Source: Archaeoglobaceae archaeon
GTDB taxonomy: Archaea; Halobacteriota; Archaeoglobi; Archaeoglobales; Archaeoglobaceae
Assembly: GCA_015520485.1 (NCBI GenBank)
Contig: WAPX01000064.1
Span: 1-38,737 of the forward strand
Reading direction: 5' to 3'
DNA length: 38,737 nt
Shown: piece after piece, positions 1 to 7,988 of the stretch
How positions within the stretch are numbered: the stretch's first letter is position 1
Layout of the letters: every line of letters starts with the position of its first letter
Notes under the pieces: model-generated
Databases searched by the model: none
What the model saw: the letters and a program-made list of their open reading frames with translations, nothing else
Told to the model about the DNA's origin: nothing
Translations under genes and position numbers: made by a program

Positions 1-179
1 GGCTCTGAAAATATTGGGATTAAAATACAGGCACGTTCGGAGAATGCTGTAGAAAGTTTCTTTTCGAGGTTTAAGGGGCGAAGAGGTTCTGGAACAGGTT
101 TCCTTAAAAGTTCTTTCGAATGCAGAGCTGGTTGGAAAGTTTTATGGCTTTCTATAACTATTGGGGGTGTTTATCTTGA
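1..179 (+). pseudogene. C-terminal remnant of an IS transposase
   Basis: The reading frame open from the window edge contains NAVESFFSRFKGRR, which resembles the region around the catalytic glutamate of IS6-like DDE transposases in archaea. After about residue 45 the frame degenerates. A neighbouring frame reads FMAFYNYWGCLS and stops at 177-179, and FYN is typical of the end of these proteins. At least one frameshift therefore separates the two parts. Only the tail lies in the window, so the family assignment is tentative. Confidence 0.5.
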
Positions 180-475
180 CAGCACCCTCCATATAAAATC
201 AAATCCTCTCGATTTAAATTGAAACAGCCAGATGCTTCGTATATAAAATGTATAGCATTAGTGAAGTATTTACGGTAAAGGATATTTCTGTGATAGTTTT
301 TAATGAACTCGGAAATCCAAGTATTGTGAATTTCAGAAAAAGCACAGACAGCAAACTTTTCTTCAAACTTTGAGATGACTTCCTTGTAGTAGAGGTTTTC
401 GAACGGAAGAATGGGGCCGGGATTTATCCCGAAAACACCCAATTTTGCTTTTTTCCCCTTTAGAAATTTCTCCAC
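158..475 (-). CDS. Hypothetical protein, doubtful
   Basis: A 105-residue open frame with no recognised domain; it has four cysteines, two of them adjacent near the C-terminus (GGCCQ). It overlaps the end of the transposase remnant by 22 bases on the opposite strand. It lies in a stretch where the neighbouring genes are decayed. No clear ribosome binding site was noted. It may be a chance frame or a fragment of a lost gene; no function can be suggested. Confidence 0.22.
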   Translation of the reverse strand: MEKFLKGKKAKLGVFGINPGPILPFENLYYKEVISKFEEKFAVCAFSEIHNTWISEFIKNYHRNILYRKYFTNAIHFIYEASGCFNLNREDLILYGGCCQDKHPQ

Positions 476-664
476 TGAGCGTGCTGAGGATGATAACTCT
501 CGGAATAATTCCCTTTTCCCTCCTGATTAACAACTCCTTCACAGTTTTCGGAGCATCGTATTATTTTTGAACCCAAGTCAAGAAATTCTTTGGAGTTTTC
601 CACAAGAAATTTGGTTTGACAAGATTTAAAAAATTTTTTATTTGGTTTAAAATTCGGTGGTAAA
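476..664. other. Gene-free stretch in decayed DNA
   Basis: No intact gene is seen here. Short open frames exist on the minus strand but none has a convincing start or a recognisable domain. The A/T-rich end around 625-664 could carry the old promoter of the DUF365 pseudogene that follows. Confidence 0.4.
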
Positions 665-985
665 ATGTCCCAAGTAATTGGTGTGACGTATCCAATTCCA
701 AAGCGGTTCGTAGATCGCTTTTAAAAAGGCAAAGATGTATTTATAAAACCAGCCACTGCATGGATGCAGCTAAAGCCAGGTAAGGTTCTTGTTTTATCAG
801 CCTCGCGAAGACACGGGATTTGTTGGAGAGGCTGAGATAAAAAGAATCGTGCTTTCAGAAACCCTACGAAGTTCCACGAAACGTATGGCGACAGAACCTA
901 CCTGAAAATAGAAGAACTCCTACACATCTTCACTGCATTCTTCCCCACCATGAAAACGATAAATATTCCAGACTTCAGGCTTTAA
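665..985 (+). pseudogene. Broken DUF365 family gene
   Basis: Three frames read in succession give a protein like the archaeal DUF365 family. The first part reads MSQVIGVTYPIPKRFVDRF, then an in-frame TAA at 722-724, then KGKDVFIKPATAWMQLKPG in the same frame. A second frame continues with FYQPREDTGFVGEAEIKRI. A third frame continues with NPTKFHETYGDRTYLKIEEL and ends at the stop 983-985. One nonsense codon plus two frameshifts make sequencing error unlikely. The last 20 residues do not resemble the family as I remember it. The function of DUF365 is not known to me. Confidence 0.7.
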
Positions 986-988
986 GCC

Positions 989-2095
989 ATGTTTCGATTC
1001 AGGGTTTCAAGGCTTGTGGCGGGAAAAGGAGTCAGAGTTAAAGTTGGCAGAGAACTCAGCAGGGCAGGAGTGAAAAGAGCACTTCTAATTACCGGCGTAA
1101 ACACGGGAAAAACAGCTTTCTGCAGAGATGTCGTGGAATGCATGGAAAACGAGGGGATAGAGCTTTCGATATGGGACGGTGTGAGAAACGAGCCGGATGA
1201 GGCAACTGTAAACGCAGGCTACAGCTTTGCCCGGGAAAAAGACGTGGACGCAATCGTGGCGTTTGGCGGAGGAAGCGTCATGGACACTGCAAAGCTCGTA
1301 AACCTCTGTCTCGCTCTCAAAGGCCGTCTCGAACAGGTCGTGAACAGCATACCTCCTGCTCTAACTTTAAAACCGATGTTTGCCGTACCGACTACTTTTG
1401 GCACTGGTAGCGAAACGACCTGTGCTGCAGTTGTTAAGATTAACGGAGTGAAGAGGGGAATACTGCACGAATCCCTACTCCCGGATTTTGCTTTCGTTGA
1501 CTGGGAGATAAAGGCGCCAAAAAGCGTTGCTGCATCAGCTGGTATGGACGCTGTCATGCACGCTTTCGAAGCTTACACGTGTATAAGTTCGGATAAAATT
1601 GAAGGAGGAATTTATTCTGGCTCCAGCGAGGTTACAGACACTTTGGCGCTAAAAGCTCTGAAGATGTTGAGACACCTGCCCGAATACGTGAATAACGGAA
1701 GTAAGGCAAGAGAAATTGCGCTGGGAAGTAACATGGCGGGAATGGCTTTCGGGAACGCTGGAGTTCACTTCGGGCATGCTGCCTCCTATGCGATATCTGC
1801 GAAGTGCGACGCTCCTCACGGCGTCTGTGTTGCGTCAGTGGGGCAGGCACTACTGGAATGGCTGAAAAATCTGGACGAGGTAAGAGATAAAGCTGAAGAT
1901 GTGGAAAGTATCGTGAACATAAACGAGCTGAGGAGAGAAGTGGGCTTGCCTTCGCTTTCAGAGCTGGGAATTGGCAGAGAGGACGTGGAGTTTCTCGTCG
2001 AGAAGACGATGGAAGTTAAAAGGCTCATAGCAATGAGGCCGGAAATAGGGAGAAAAGATGCAGGAGAGATATTCACGTCCGCTTTAGAATACTAA
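989..2095 (+). CDS. Iron-containing alcohol dehydrogenase
   Basis: 368 residues, the normal length for group III (iron-dependent) alcohol dehydrogenases, which interconvert alcohols and aldehydes or ketones with NAD(P)H. The nucleotide-binding GGGS is at residues 93-96 and PTTFGTGSE at 134-142. Likely metal ligands are Asp187, His191, His263 and His277, in GMDAVMHAFEAY and FGHAASYAISAKCDAPHG. The substrate cannot be read from the sequence. A TATA-like element (gataaatatt) lies about 25 nt before the ATG, inside the 3' end of the DUF365 pseudogene, so the transcript is probably leaderless. It appears to be transcribed alone. Confidence 0.9.
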   Translation: MFRFRVSRLVAGKGVRVKVGRELSRAGVKRALLITGVNTGKTAFCRDVVECMENEGIELSIWDGVRNEPDEATVNAGYSFAREKDVDAIVAFGGGSVMDTAKLVNLCLALKGRLEQVVNSIPPALTLKPMFAVPTTFGTGSETTCAAVVKINGVKRGILHESLLPDFAFVDWEIKAPKSVAASAGMDAVMHAFEAYTCISSDKIEGGIYSGSSEVTDTLALKALKMLRHLPEYVNNGSKAREIALGSNMAGMAFGNAGVHFGHAASYAISAKCDAPHGVCVASVGQALLEWLKNLDEVRDKAEDVESIVNINELRREVGLPSLSELGIGREDVEFLVEKTMEVKRLIAMRPEIGRKDAGEIFTSALEY

Positions 2096-2139
2096 AACAG
2101 CAAAACCTTATATATTATTTGAACGTATCAGCTACTGTA

Positions 2140-3096
2140 ATGTTCACAGCAATAGTCAGGTCAGTGTTGAAAATATTGAGTAAAGCTGGTTTTGAGGTAA
2201 CTGACCTTATCGAAACCAAACCGAGATGTTTTGACGTCGTGGCGAGAAAGGATGACACAATACTCCTGATAAAGGTACTCTACAATGCCGACTCTTTAAA
2301 ACCGGAAATGGCTTCCGACATGAAGCTTGTAGCAAAACTCCTTAAGGCTTCACCCATAGTTGTGGGCGAGAGATTTAAGGCTGATTACCTCGAAAGGGGT
2401 GTTGTTTACAACAGATATGGCTTACCCGTTGTTAATACAGCTACTTTTTACGATTTCATTTACGAGGGCATACCTCCGGTGATTTACTCTGCTCCGGGAG
2501 GATACTACGTTAGATTGGACAGAGAGAAACTGAAAGAGGCGAGGGAGAAAAAAGGGCTGACTGTCGGAATGCTTGCGAGAAAACTCGGAGTATCGAGGAG
2601 GCTCGTAAAGAAGTACGAGGAAGGGGCAGACGCTTCGCTTGAAAACGCTGCAAAACTCGAAAACTTGCTTGGAGAGTACGTAATAAAAGAGATAGACCTG
2701 CTGAACTTCGCTGAATTGAGTGAAGAGGTGGAGGACAAGGAGTTAAGCGACCTCAACAGAAGTGAAGAGGAAATAGTGGAACAGCTCAGGGAAATAGGGC
2801 TGAACATTTACGCTGTCAAGCACGCACCCTTCGACATAGTCTCCAGAATATCAGAACAGAAATGCGAGGAAGAGTCAATACTGGCCGGTATAAAGCAGGT
2901 AAGGGAGATTGAGAAGAGGGCTGCAATAATTGGAAAGGTTTCCGAAGTCGTTTCCGCCAAAGCAGCGTACATAGTGGAGAAAAAGGTTAAAAAGGACGTA
3001 TCTTCTGTTGTCTTCCTGATGAAGGAAGACCTAACCTGCGTTTCTTCACCTAAGGACCTCGTCAGCCTTATAAGGGAGAGATACGAGGATATGTAA
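2140..3096 (+). CDS. Archaeal HTH (XRE-type) transcriptional regulator with nuclease-like N-terminal domain
   Basis: About 318 residues. The first 120 or so look like a restriction-endonuclease-like fold (FDVVARKDDTILLIKVLYN), as in a conserved archaeal family annotated as putative HTH regulators. An XRE/Cro-type helix-turn-helix follows (GLTVGMLARKLGVSRRLVKK), then an uncharacterised C-terminal domain. The open frame extends upstream to a TTG at 2119. I prefer the ATG at 2140 because a TATA box (ccttatatatt, about 2106-2116) lies some 25 nt before it, which suits a leaderless mRNA. TBP is the next gene, but the 124-nt gap holds a separate TBP promoter. Its DNA target is unknown. Confidence 0.8.
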   Translation: MFTAIVRSVLKILSKAGFEVTDLIETKPRCFDVVARKDDTILLIKVLYNADSLKPEMASDMKLVAKLLKASPIVVGERFKADYLERGVVYNRYGLPVVNTATFYDFIYEGIPPVIYSAPGGYYVRLDREKLKEAREKKGLTVGMLARKLGVSRRLVKKYEEGADASLENAAKLENLLGEYVIKEIDLLNFAELSEEVEDKELSDLNRSEEEIVEQLREIGLNIYAVKHAPFDIVSRISEQKCEEESILAGIKQVREIEKRAAIIGKVSEVVSAKAAYIVEKKVKKDVSSVVFLMKEDLTCVSSPKDLVSLIRERYEDM

Positions 3097-3189
3097 TTTT
3101 TTGAGGCTGTAAAAACAAGTTTTAAAGTGTTGTTAGCGGCAACACGTAACACCTTCAACCTTCCAGCGTTTATGCAAAGGTATTTATAT

Positions 3190-3200
3190 ATTTTATAAAC
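3190..3200 (+). promoter_or_regulatory. TATA-type promoter of tbp
   Basis: The AT-rich run between about 3179 and 3200 contains two overlapping TATA-like boxes (tttatatattttataaac). It is followed by ggggggt, a strong purine-rich ribosome binding site, just before the ATG at 3221. TBP therefore probably has a short leader rather than a leaderless start. Confidence 0.45.
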
Positions 3201-3220
3201 TCCTTAAAAAGGGGGGTAGA

Positions 3221-3775
3221 ATGGAAAAAGACTATAAAATAAAAATCGAGAACGTTGTCGCATCCACTCAGATAGGAGAGGACATAGACCTGAACAAAAT
3301 AGCTAAAGAGGTGCCCGATGCGGAATACAAGCCCAAGCAATTTCCCGGACTTGTTTTGAGGACGAAAGAACCCAAGGCAGCAGCTTTAATTTTTAGGAGT
3401 GGCAAGGTTGTCTGTACTGGCTCCAAATCTGTTGAAGATGCAAACAGGGCAGTCAGACAGGTTGTGAGGACGATAAAGAAGCTCGGCATACCGGTAATAG
3501 ATGAACCGGAAGTTAAAGTTCAGAACATAGTTGCTTCAGCAGACCTCGGTGTGGATTTAAACTTAAACGCCATAGCTATAGGTCTGGGACTCGAAAACAT
3601 TGAATACGAACCTGAACAGTTTCCCGGGCTTGTTTACAGGCTAAACAACCCGAGAGTTGTTGTACTGATATTTGGTTCTGGAAAAATGGTTGTTACCGGT
3701 GGAAAAAATCCGGATGACGCAGTTAGAGCTGTGGAAAAAATAGCTGAAGAACTAACGACTCTTGGATTGATGTAA
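3221..3775 (+). CDS. tbp: TATA-box-binding protein
   Basis: 184 residues, standard for archaeal TBP. It binds the TATA box and recruits TFB and RNA polymerase. The protein is two imperfect repeats: ENVVAST...FPGLVLR...[11 protein letters not shown] in the first half and [10 protein letters not shown]...FPGLVYR...[11 protein letters not shown] in the second. Together they form the saddle, and the phenylalanines of the QFPGLV segments are among those that kink DNA. The short acidic tail found in some archaeal TBPs is absent. The gene stands alone with its own promoter and ribosome binding site. Confidence 0.97.
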   Translation: MEKDYKIKIENVVASTQIGEDIDLNKIAKEVPDAEYKPKQFPGLVLRTKEPKAAALIFRSGKVVCTGSKSVEDANRAVRQVVRTIKKLGIPVIDEPEVKVQNIVASADLGVDLNLNAIAIGLGLENIEYEPEQFPGLVYRLNNPRVVVLIFGSGKMVVTGGKNPDDAVRAVEKIAEELTTLGLM

Positions 3776-3881
3776 ACAAAATAGTTTATCTTAATTTAAC
3801 AGTGTATAATCTTTAATGGGCTTTAGCACCCTATTTTTAGTTGCCAAGCGGTTTTGAACGGTATTGTAAAAACCAGTAAAA

Positions 3882-3901
3882 CTTAAATACCGGTAATACC
3901 G
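3882..3901 (+). promoter_or_regulatory. Thioredoxin promoter with AATACCG repeats
   Basis: A TATA-like box (cttaaata, 3882-3889) lies about 25 nt before the ATG at 3912. AATACCG occurs at 3886-3892 and again at 3895-3901, a 9-bp spacing, and the inverted copy CGGTATT is at 3859-3865. These overlap the promoter and could be an operator. The HTH regulator in the same transcript (4226-4594) is an obvious candidate for binding there; that is inference. Confidence 0.4.
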
Positions 3902-3911
3902 CATTGAGAGT

Positions 3912-4229
3912 ATGATGGAGCTTAACGCGAGAACGTTTGAAGATGCCATAAACAGTGATGAACTTGTAGTTGTTGACTTCTACGCAGAGTGGTGTGGGCC
4001 GTGTCACTACCTTTCCCCAGTACTCGAAAAACTCGAGAAGGAATTTAAAGGTAAGGTAAAGTTTTACAAGGTTAACGTTGATCTAAATCCTGAGCTGGCG
4101 AATTACTTTGGAATATCAAGCATTCCCGCAGTCCTGATGTTCAAGAATAAAAAGGTTGTCAACGCCTTTATTGGTGCTTTGCCAGAGTCGACAGTAAGAG
4201 CTGAAATAGAAAGAGCTCTTAGAGCATGA
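3912..4229 (+). CDS. trxA: Thioredoxin
   Basis: 105 residues with the canonical WCGPC active site at residues 27-31 and the cis-proline motif SSIPAV. It is a cytoplasmic dithiol-disulfide reductant. The ATG at 3912 is followed at once by a second ATG, and either may be used. The gene overlaps the following HTH regulator by four bases (ATGA), so the two are translationally coupled. That suggests a regulator tied to redox control, which is inference. Confidence 0.95.
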   Translation: MMELNARTFEDAINSDELVVVDFYAEWCGPCHYLSPVLEKLEKEFKGKVKFYKVNVDLNPELANYFGISSIPAVLMFKNKKVVNAFIGALPESTVRAEIERALRA

Positions 4230-4594
4230 AATCTCTTAGAGAAGTTATTGCAGCATTAAAATGCGACAACGTTCTGGAATGTTTTTTTGGTCTGAACGAG
4301 TTTGATGTGGCAGTGTATAAAACGCTGGTAGGTAAAACGCTAAAAAATCAGGAGCTTGCGAGATTTCTGAACAGAAGTGAAAATGCTGTTTACAAATCTC
4401 TTCAAAAATTAATAATGTGCGGTCTTGTACTAAGAGAGAAGAGGTGCGTGGATGGCGGTGGATATTACTACGTTTACAGGGCTGTAAATCCAAAGCAGGT
4501 TGCGAGGAAAATGGAGAAAGAGGTAGAGGAACTGAGGAACAGGCTGATGAAGTCCATAGGGGAGTTTGAGATTAAGTTTTCGGCTAAGCAATGA
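4226..4594 (+). CDS. TrmB/MarR-like winged-helix regulator
   Basis: 122 residues. The N-terminal half has a winged HTH of the TrmB type (EFDVAVYKTLVGKTLKNQEL, then ENAVYKSLQKLIMCGLVLRE). A basic and acidic helix follows (ARKMEKEVEELRNRLMKSIG) that probably forms a coiled-coil dimerisation element. There is no TrmB sugar-binding domain. Five cysteines sit in or near the DNA-binding part, and with thioredoxin directly upstream a thiol-based signal is possible but unproven. It overlaps trxA by four bases. Confidence 0.75.
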   Translation: MKSLREVIAALKCDNVLECFFGLNEFDVAVYKTLVGKTLKNQELARFLNRSENAVYKSLQKLIMCGLVLREKRCVDGGGYYYVYRAVNPKQVARKMEKEVEELRNRLMKSIGEFEIKFSAKQ

Positions 4595-4666
4595 ACTAAA
4601 ATTGCAGAAATGCCAATTAAAACTAAAATTAAATATTTCAAATATTTAAAGCTAAAAAGTTAGAAA

Positions 4667-5079
4667 TTAATGCATCAAGAAATAATCCTTAACATGTGGT
4701 CTGGTCATGTAGTAGACTATGATTCCATCTATTACTATCCATATGATCCCTCCTACATTCCTCATTACAACATTGCTTATGGCTGCAATTACACCAAGCA
4801 CGGCAAATATAACCGTAAGCCACCAGCTCCAGCCCTTGCCCTTGAGCAGGCCCCATCCGATTGCAATCGATATAACACCCGGCACTATAAATATTAAGCC
4901 CAGTATCCCCAATAGCTGCTACGAAAGCGGGTGGCAGTCTTGCATGCGTTTTTAGCAGAAGTGGTAGTAGTACTGTTGGACCAAGAACTGTAAACACCAG
5001 CCCCTAAAAGAAGCGATAGTGCACCGCCCACAATATCCAAAATCGCTAAAACCGTCACTCCAGTTGGCCTCTTCCCCAT
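4667..5079 (-). pseudogene. Frameshifted four-helix membrane protein
   Basis: Three successive frames make one plausible membrane protein. It begins MGKRPTGVTVLAILDIVGGA, continues FTVLGPTVLLPLLLKTHA in the next frame and finishes GILGLIFIVPGVISIAIGWG with a tail ending YYMTRPHVKDYF. Proteins of this pattern, with about four membrane helices and a charged TRPHV tail, are common in archaea; their role is unknown. The shifts lie near 5020 and near 4910. Each is repaired by removing one G from a short run of G and T. The gene may be dead, or the runs may be sequencing errors. Confidence 0.6.
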
Positions 5080-5208
5080 ACCTTGCAGAGTTTACTTAGA
5101 TTACTTAAATTTTTTTAAATTTTTTAAAGTTTGATAATCTATCAATAACTTCTCTACTATAATAACTAAAAAACAATAAAAAATTTAAACAAAAGACGGA
5201 AAGTGTAT

Positions 5209-5529
5209 TTATCCGAAAAGTGCTCCAAGCCCCTCTATTGCCTCTTCTTCCTTTTCTTCTTCCTCTTCTTCCTTCTCTTCCTCTTTTTCCTCAGCAGCCT
5301 CAGAAGGTGCCGCAGCTGGTGCTGCTGCAGCTGCTACGGGAGCCGAAGGCACGATGGCAGCTTTGGAGATTGCTTCGTCTATGTTCACGTCTTCCAGAGC
5401 GGCTACGAGAGCTTTTACTCTCGCTTCGTTCACCTCAACCCCAGCAGCCTCAAGAACTGCTTTTACGTTCTCCTCGTTTATCTCCTTACCAGCAGCATGC
5501 AGCAGGAGTGCAGCATACACGTACTCCAT
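5209..5529 (-). CDS. rpl12: Ribosomal stalk protein P1 (L12e)
   Basis: 106 residues from the ATG that I choose ([17 protein letters not shown]). GGAGGT stands eight bases before it; the open frame runs three codons further up to a TTG. The N-terminal helical domain forms the stalk dimer. An alanine- and proline-rich hinge follows, then a long glutamate/lysine tail ending IEGLGALFG that recruits the translational GTPases aEF1A and aEF2. It is the last gene of the uL1-uL10-P1 cluster. Its last 79 bases are identical to the end of the uL10 gene. Confidence 0.95.
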   Translation of the reverse strand: MEYVYAALLLHAAGKEINEENVKAVLEAAGVEVNEARVKALVAALEDVNIDEAISKAAIVPSAPVAAAAAPAAAPSEAAEEKEEEKEEEEEEKEEEAIEGLGALFG

Positions 5530-5628
5530 TTCATTCAACCTCCTCTAACCATTTTCCCTTTTCCACCTTTATTTCTTAATTTTTCATTTCCAACAATACC
5601 GGTGCATAATAAATTAATGACAGCGAAC

Positions 5629-6645
5629 TCATCCGAAAAGTGCTCCAAGCCCCTCTATTGCCTCTTCTTCCTTTTCTTCTTCCTCTTCTTCCTTCTCTTC
5701 CTCTTTTTCTTTTTCCTCGCCTTCTTTCTCTTCTACCTTTTCCTCTGCGGAAACGCTCTGGCTCAGCATAGATTTCAATTCGTCGTCTATTGCGTCTTCA
5801 CTCAGGTGAGAGGCAAGAGCAAGCATTTCGCTGTGTGCTCTCAAAAGAAGGTCTTCGATAACGTCTCTCTCGAATATTACTGCGTTGATTGCCAGGTTTC
5901 TGGCGTCCATTACGGCTTTTGCTATCAGTATTTCTGCAGTCTCCGGCGTAACGTAAGCGGCATTAACTGCGAGGTTAATTGCATTCCTGTAAGCGTTTGC
6001 AAAGTCTTCAGTAATTTTCTCTGTATCTATGGCAAGCATGTCTGGTGTGAAGATCAGTCCGTTTTCGTAAACCATTCTCACGTCTAAACCGACCTTAACC
6101 GGCTTGATTTCAAGCATTTCCAGAGCTCTCGCAACTTCCGGTCTAACGACTTCTCCAGCCTTTACAACTGTTACAGTCTCCTTTATCACTATCTTGCCCT
6201 TTTCAATTGCAGCGGGAATCCCCCCAGCCTGCAGGTCACCGATAACGGGGCCGGGCGGAAAGGAAGTCGGGCCCTTCTCCACAACAACATCAACCGGCGA
6301 AACCTGGCCGGGCTTTAGCGGTGAAGGTACTTTGGTTTCCTCGAGCTTTTTGTAGAGCTTGAACGGATTGAGCTCTGTGGCCACTATTGCCACCTGATCA
6401 CCGAGAAATTCGAGAATTTTCTCGTAATCGCCACCAAGCGATTTTACCGCCTTCTCTATCAGCGTGTTCTTTGTAACTTTCAGAGTGGCAAAATCTCTGA
6501 ATTCCCTTCTTATCTTCTGCATCTGACCTGAAGGGACTCCTCTGAAGCTGACTAAAGCAAACACTGGATGGGTCGTAAAGATTTTTTTAATCTCCTCAAC
6601 AGCCTGAACCTTCCAGGGCTTAGGACTACCCCTTACTGCAGCCAT
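5629..6645 (-). CDS. rplP0: Ribosomal protein uL10 (P0)
   Basis: 338 residues, the length of archaeal P0. The N-terminal domain binds 23S rRNA (KPWKVQAVEEIKKIFTTHPV and the FRGVPSGQMQKIRRE segment), and the C-terminal helices carry P1 dimers. The acidic tail ends in the same IEGLGALFG as P1. It lies 11 bases after uL1 and 99 bases before P1, in the usual archaeal order. It anchors the stalk that activates translation factors. Confidence 0.96.
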   Translation of the reverse strand: MAAVRGSPKPWKVQAVEEIKKIFTTHPVFALVSFRGVPSGQMQKIRREFRDFATLKVTKNTLIEKAVKSLGGDYEKILEFLGDQVAIVATELNPFKLYKKLEETKVPSPLKPGQVSPVDVVVEKGPTSFPPGPVIGDLQAGGIPAAIEKGKIVIKETVTVVKAGEVVRPEVARALEMLEIKPVKVGLDVRMVYENGLIFTPDMLAIDTEKITEDFANAYRNAINLAVNAAYVTPETAEILIAKAVMDARNLAINAVIFERDVIEDLLLRAHSEMLALASHLSEDAIDDELKSMLSQSVSAEEKVEEKEGEEKEKEEEKEEEEEEKEEEAIEGLGALFG

Positions 6646-6656
6646 GAATCTTCACC

Positions 6657-7298
6657 TCATATAACTCTGATTGCAGGACCCATTGTGGTTTTAACGTACA
6701 GCGACTTGATGTTCTGCTGACCTTCGTATTTGTCCTCAACCACTTTAAGCACTTCCAGTGCATTATCTGCTATTTTTTCCGTTTCCATTTCCCTGTTACC
6801 GATCGGTGCATGAAATGTAAGCTTGTCTCTTGTCCTTATTTTAATGGAGTTTTTAAGTCTTTCAATGTGCGGTGTGGGATCCGAGGCAGGTGGTATCGGG
6901 AGTGGCATTTTACCCCTCGGACCGAGTATGGGACCGAGTTTTTTACCGATCTCAGGCATTAAAGGAGCCTCTGCGACAAAGAAGTCGTATTCCTTTGCTA
7001 TCTTCTTTGCCTTTCTCTTGTTTTTCGCGAGCTCATCTATGTCCTCTGGAGGTATGACGAGGGCTCCAGATTCCTTCGCTTTCAAAGCTGTATCACCCTT
7101 TGCAAAAACAGCAATTTTTCTCGGTTTTCCCAGTCCGTGAGGTAGAGTAACAACGGCATCAAGTCTGTTTTCGGGTTTTTTCATGTCAACATTTCTGAGG
7201 TTTACTGCCATTTCCACTGTTTCTACGAATTTTCTCGGTTTCGCTTCTTTGATCGCTTTCTCTATTGAATCTACAAGCTTTTCTTTCTCCACGAGCAT
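6657..7298 (-). CDS. rpl1: Ribosomal protein uL1
   Basis: 213 residues, typical of archaeal uL1. The signature LMPEIGKKLGPILGPRGKMP is clear, along with FHAPIGNREM and TTMGPAIRVI near the end. It binds the L1 stalk of 23S rRNA and in other archaea represses its own mRNA. The ATG at 7298 follows a GGAGGGG ribosome binding site that is partly inside a leader hairpin (7308-7336). uL11, often placed just upstream, is not here. Confidence 0.96.
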   Translation of the reverse strand: MLVEKEKLVDSIEKAIKEAKPRKFVETVEMAVNLRNVDMKKPENRLDAVVTLPHGLGKPRKIAVFAKGDTALKAKESGALVIPPEDIDELAKNKRKAKKIAKEYDFFVAEAPLMPEIGKKLGPILGPRGKMPLPIPPASDPTPHIERLKNSIKIRTRDKLTFHAPIGNREMETEKIADNALEVLKVVEDKYEGQQNIKSLYVKTTMGPAIRVI

Positions 7299-7307
7299 AA
7301 TACCCCT

Positions 7308-7336
7308 CCGTAGTGCACGGCTTGCGCCTCCTACGG
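7308..7336 (-). promoter_or_regulatory. Leader hairpin of uL1, candidate autoregulatory site
   Basis: In mRNA sense the sequence forms an outer stem CCGTAG with CTACGG and an inner stem GGC-GCAA-GCC, separated by an asymmetric internal loop (GA on one side, five bases on the other). The outer 3' arm runs into the GGAGGGG ribosome binding site at 7304-7309. Two helices around an asymmetric loop are what uL1 recognises on rRNA and on its own mRNA in methanogens. A TATA-like box at about 7373-7381 would start the RNA near 7351, so the hairpin would be transcribed. Confidence 0.5.
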
Positions 7337-7504
7337 TTAATTTATGAAACTTTCAGCCCGTAGTGTTCAGAGTATTTTAAGTTAACGGTGTCATACAGTG
7401 ATACGCTTTCACCGGACTGTTACCGGACTGCGCTGCAAGATGTTGTGATTAATGCGTTCGAATATCTGATAAAGTATTTATGTAGAGCGGCAATAATAAA
7501 ATCG

Positions 7505-7828
7505 ATGGAAGAGGATGAGGTCGAAATACTGAAGGACATAAGAGAAACGCTTATCAGAATTGAGAAGAAGCTTGAAAATATCGAAAGCAACCTTCACAGG
7601 AATAATAAAATAAAAGAGATTTCTGATCCTTTTGAGTTGCTGGAGTTGCCGGACAACCTCAGAATGACCGCAATGGCGATGATGAAGATAGGAGAAGGCA
7701 CTGCAGAAGACGTTTCCAAAATAACAGGTAGAAGCAGGCCAATAGAGAGCCACTACCTCAGCTCTCTCGTGAGGCTGGGATTTCTGAAAAAAAGGAGAGT
7801 TGGCAGAAAAGTAGTGTACTACAAGTGA
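7505..7828 (+). CDS. Winged-helix regulator with N-terminal coiled coil
   Basis: 107 residues from the ATG at 7505 (MEEDEVEILKDIRETLIRIE). The open frame reaches back to 7388, but a TATA-like element (aagtatttatgt, about 7470-7482) sits about 25 nt before 7505, so I take the inner start. Residues 1-35 are a heptad-like coiled coil. Residues 50-107 form a winged HTH (AEDVSKITGRSRPIESHYLSSLVRLGFLKKRRVGRKVVYY, in parts). No ligand domain is present. It is divergent from the ribosomal operon and precedes the UbiD/aconitase X pair. Confidence 0.75.
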   Translation: MEEDEVEILKDIRETLIRIEKKLENIESNLHRNNKIKEISDPFELLELPDNLRMTAMAMMKIGEGTAEDVSKITGRSRPIESHYLSSLVRLGFLKKRRVGRKVVYYK

Positions 7829-7988
7829 CCGTTTGCCTGACGGTCTGAGTGCTCAAGTGATTGAACTGTGTTACACGAAAGTTCTGTTCTCGGCAATAGT
7901 TGAATTGATTATGAGATAATAACGTTCATTCTGCCTGTGAGCGGCAGAAACCAGAACCAAGAAATAAGTATAACGAAATGTCAGGTTC

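Noticed and set aside
3127-3145. Hairpin GTGTTG-loop-CAACAC as a terminator or operator
   Set aside because: A single 6-bp stem without a T run; archaeal terminators are mostly T-rich tracts, so the evidence is too thin.
5203-6087. Long plus-strand ORF of 294 codons rich in Phe, Leu and Cys
   Set aside because: It is antisense to the stalk genes P1 and uL10; the odd composition is the reverse of the glutamate/lysine tails.
7931-7947. Inverted repeat CTGCC/GGCAG before the UbiD gene
   Set aside because: Only five base pairs and outside the likely transcript; probably chance.
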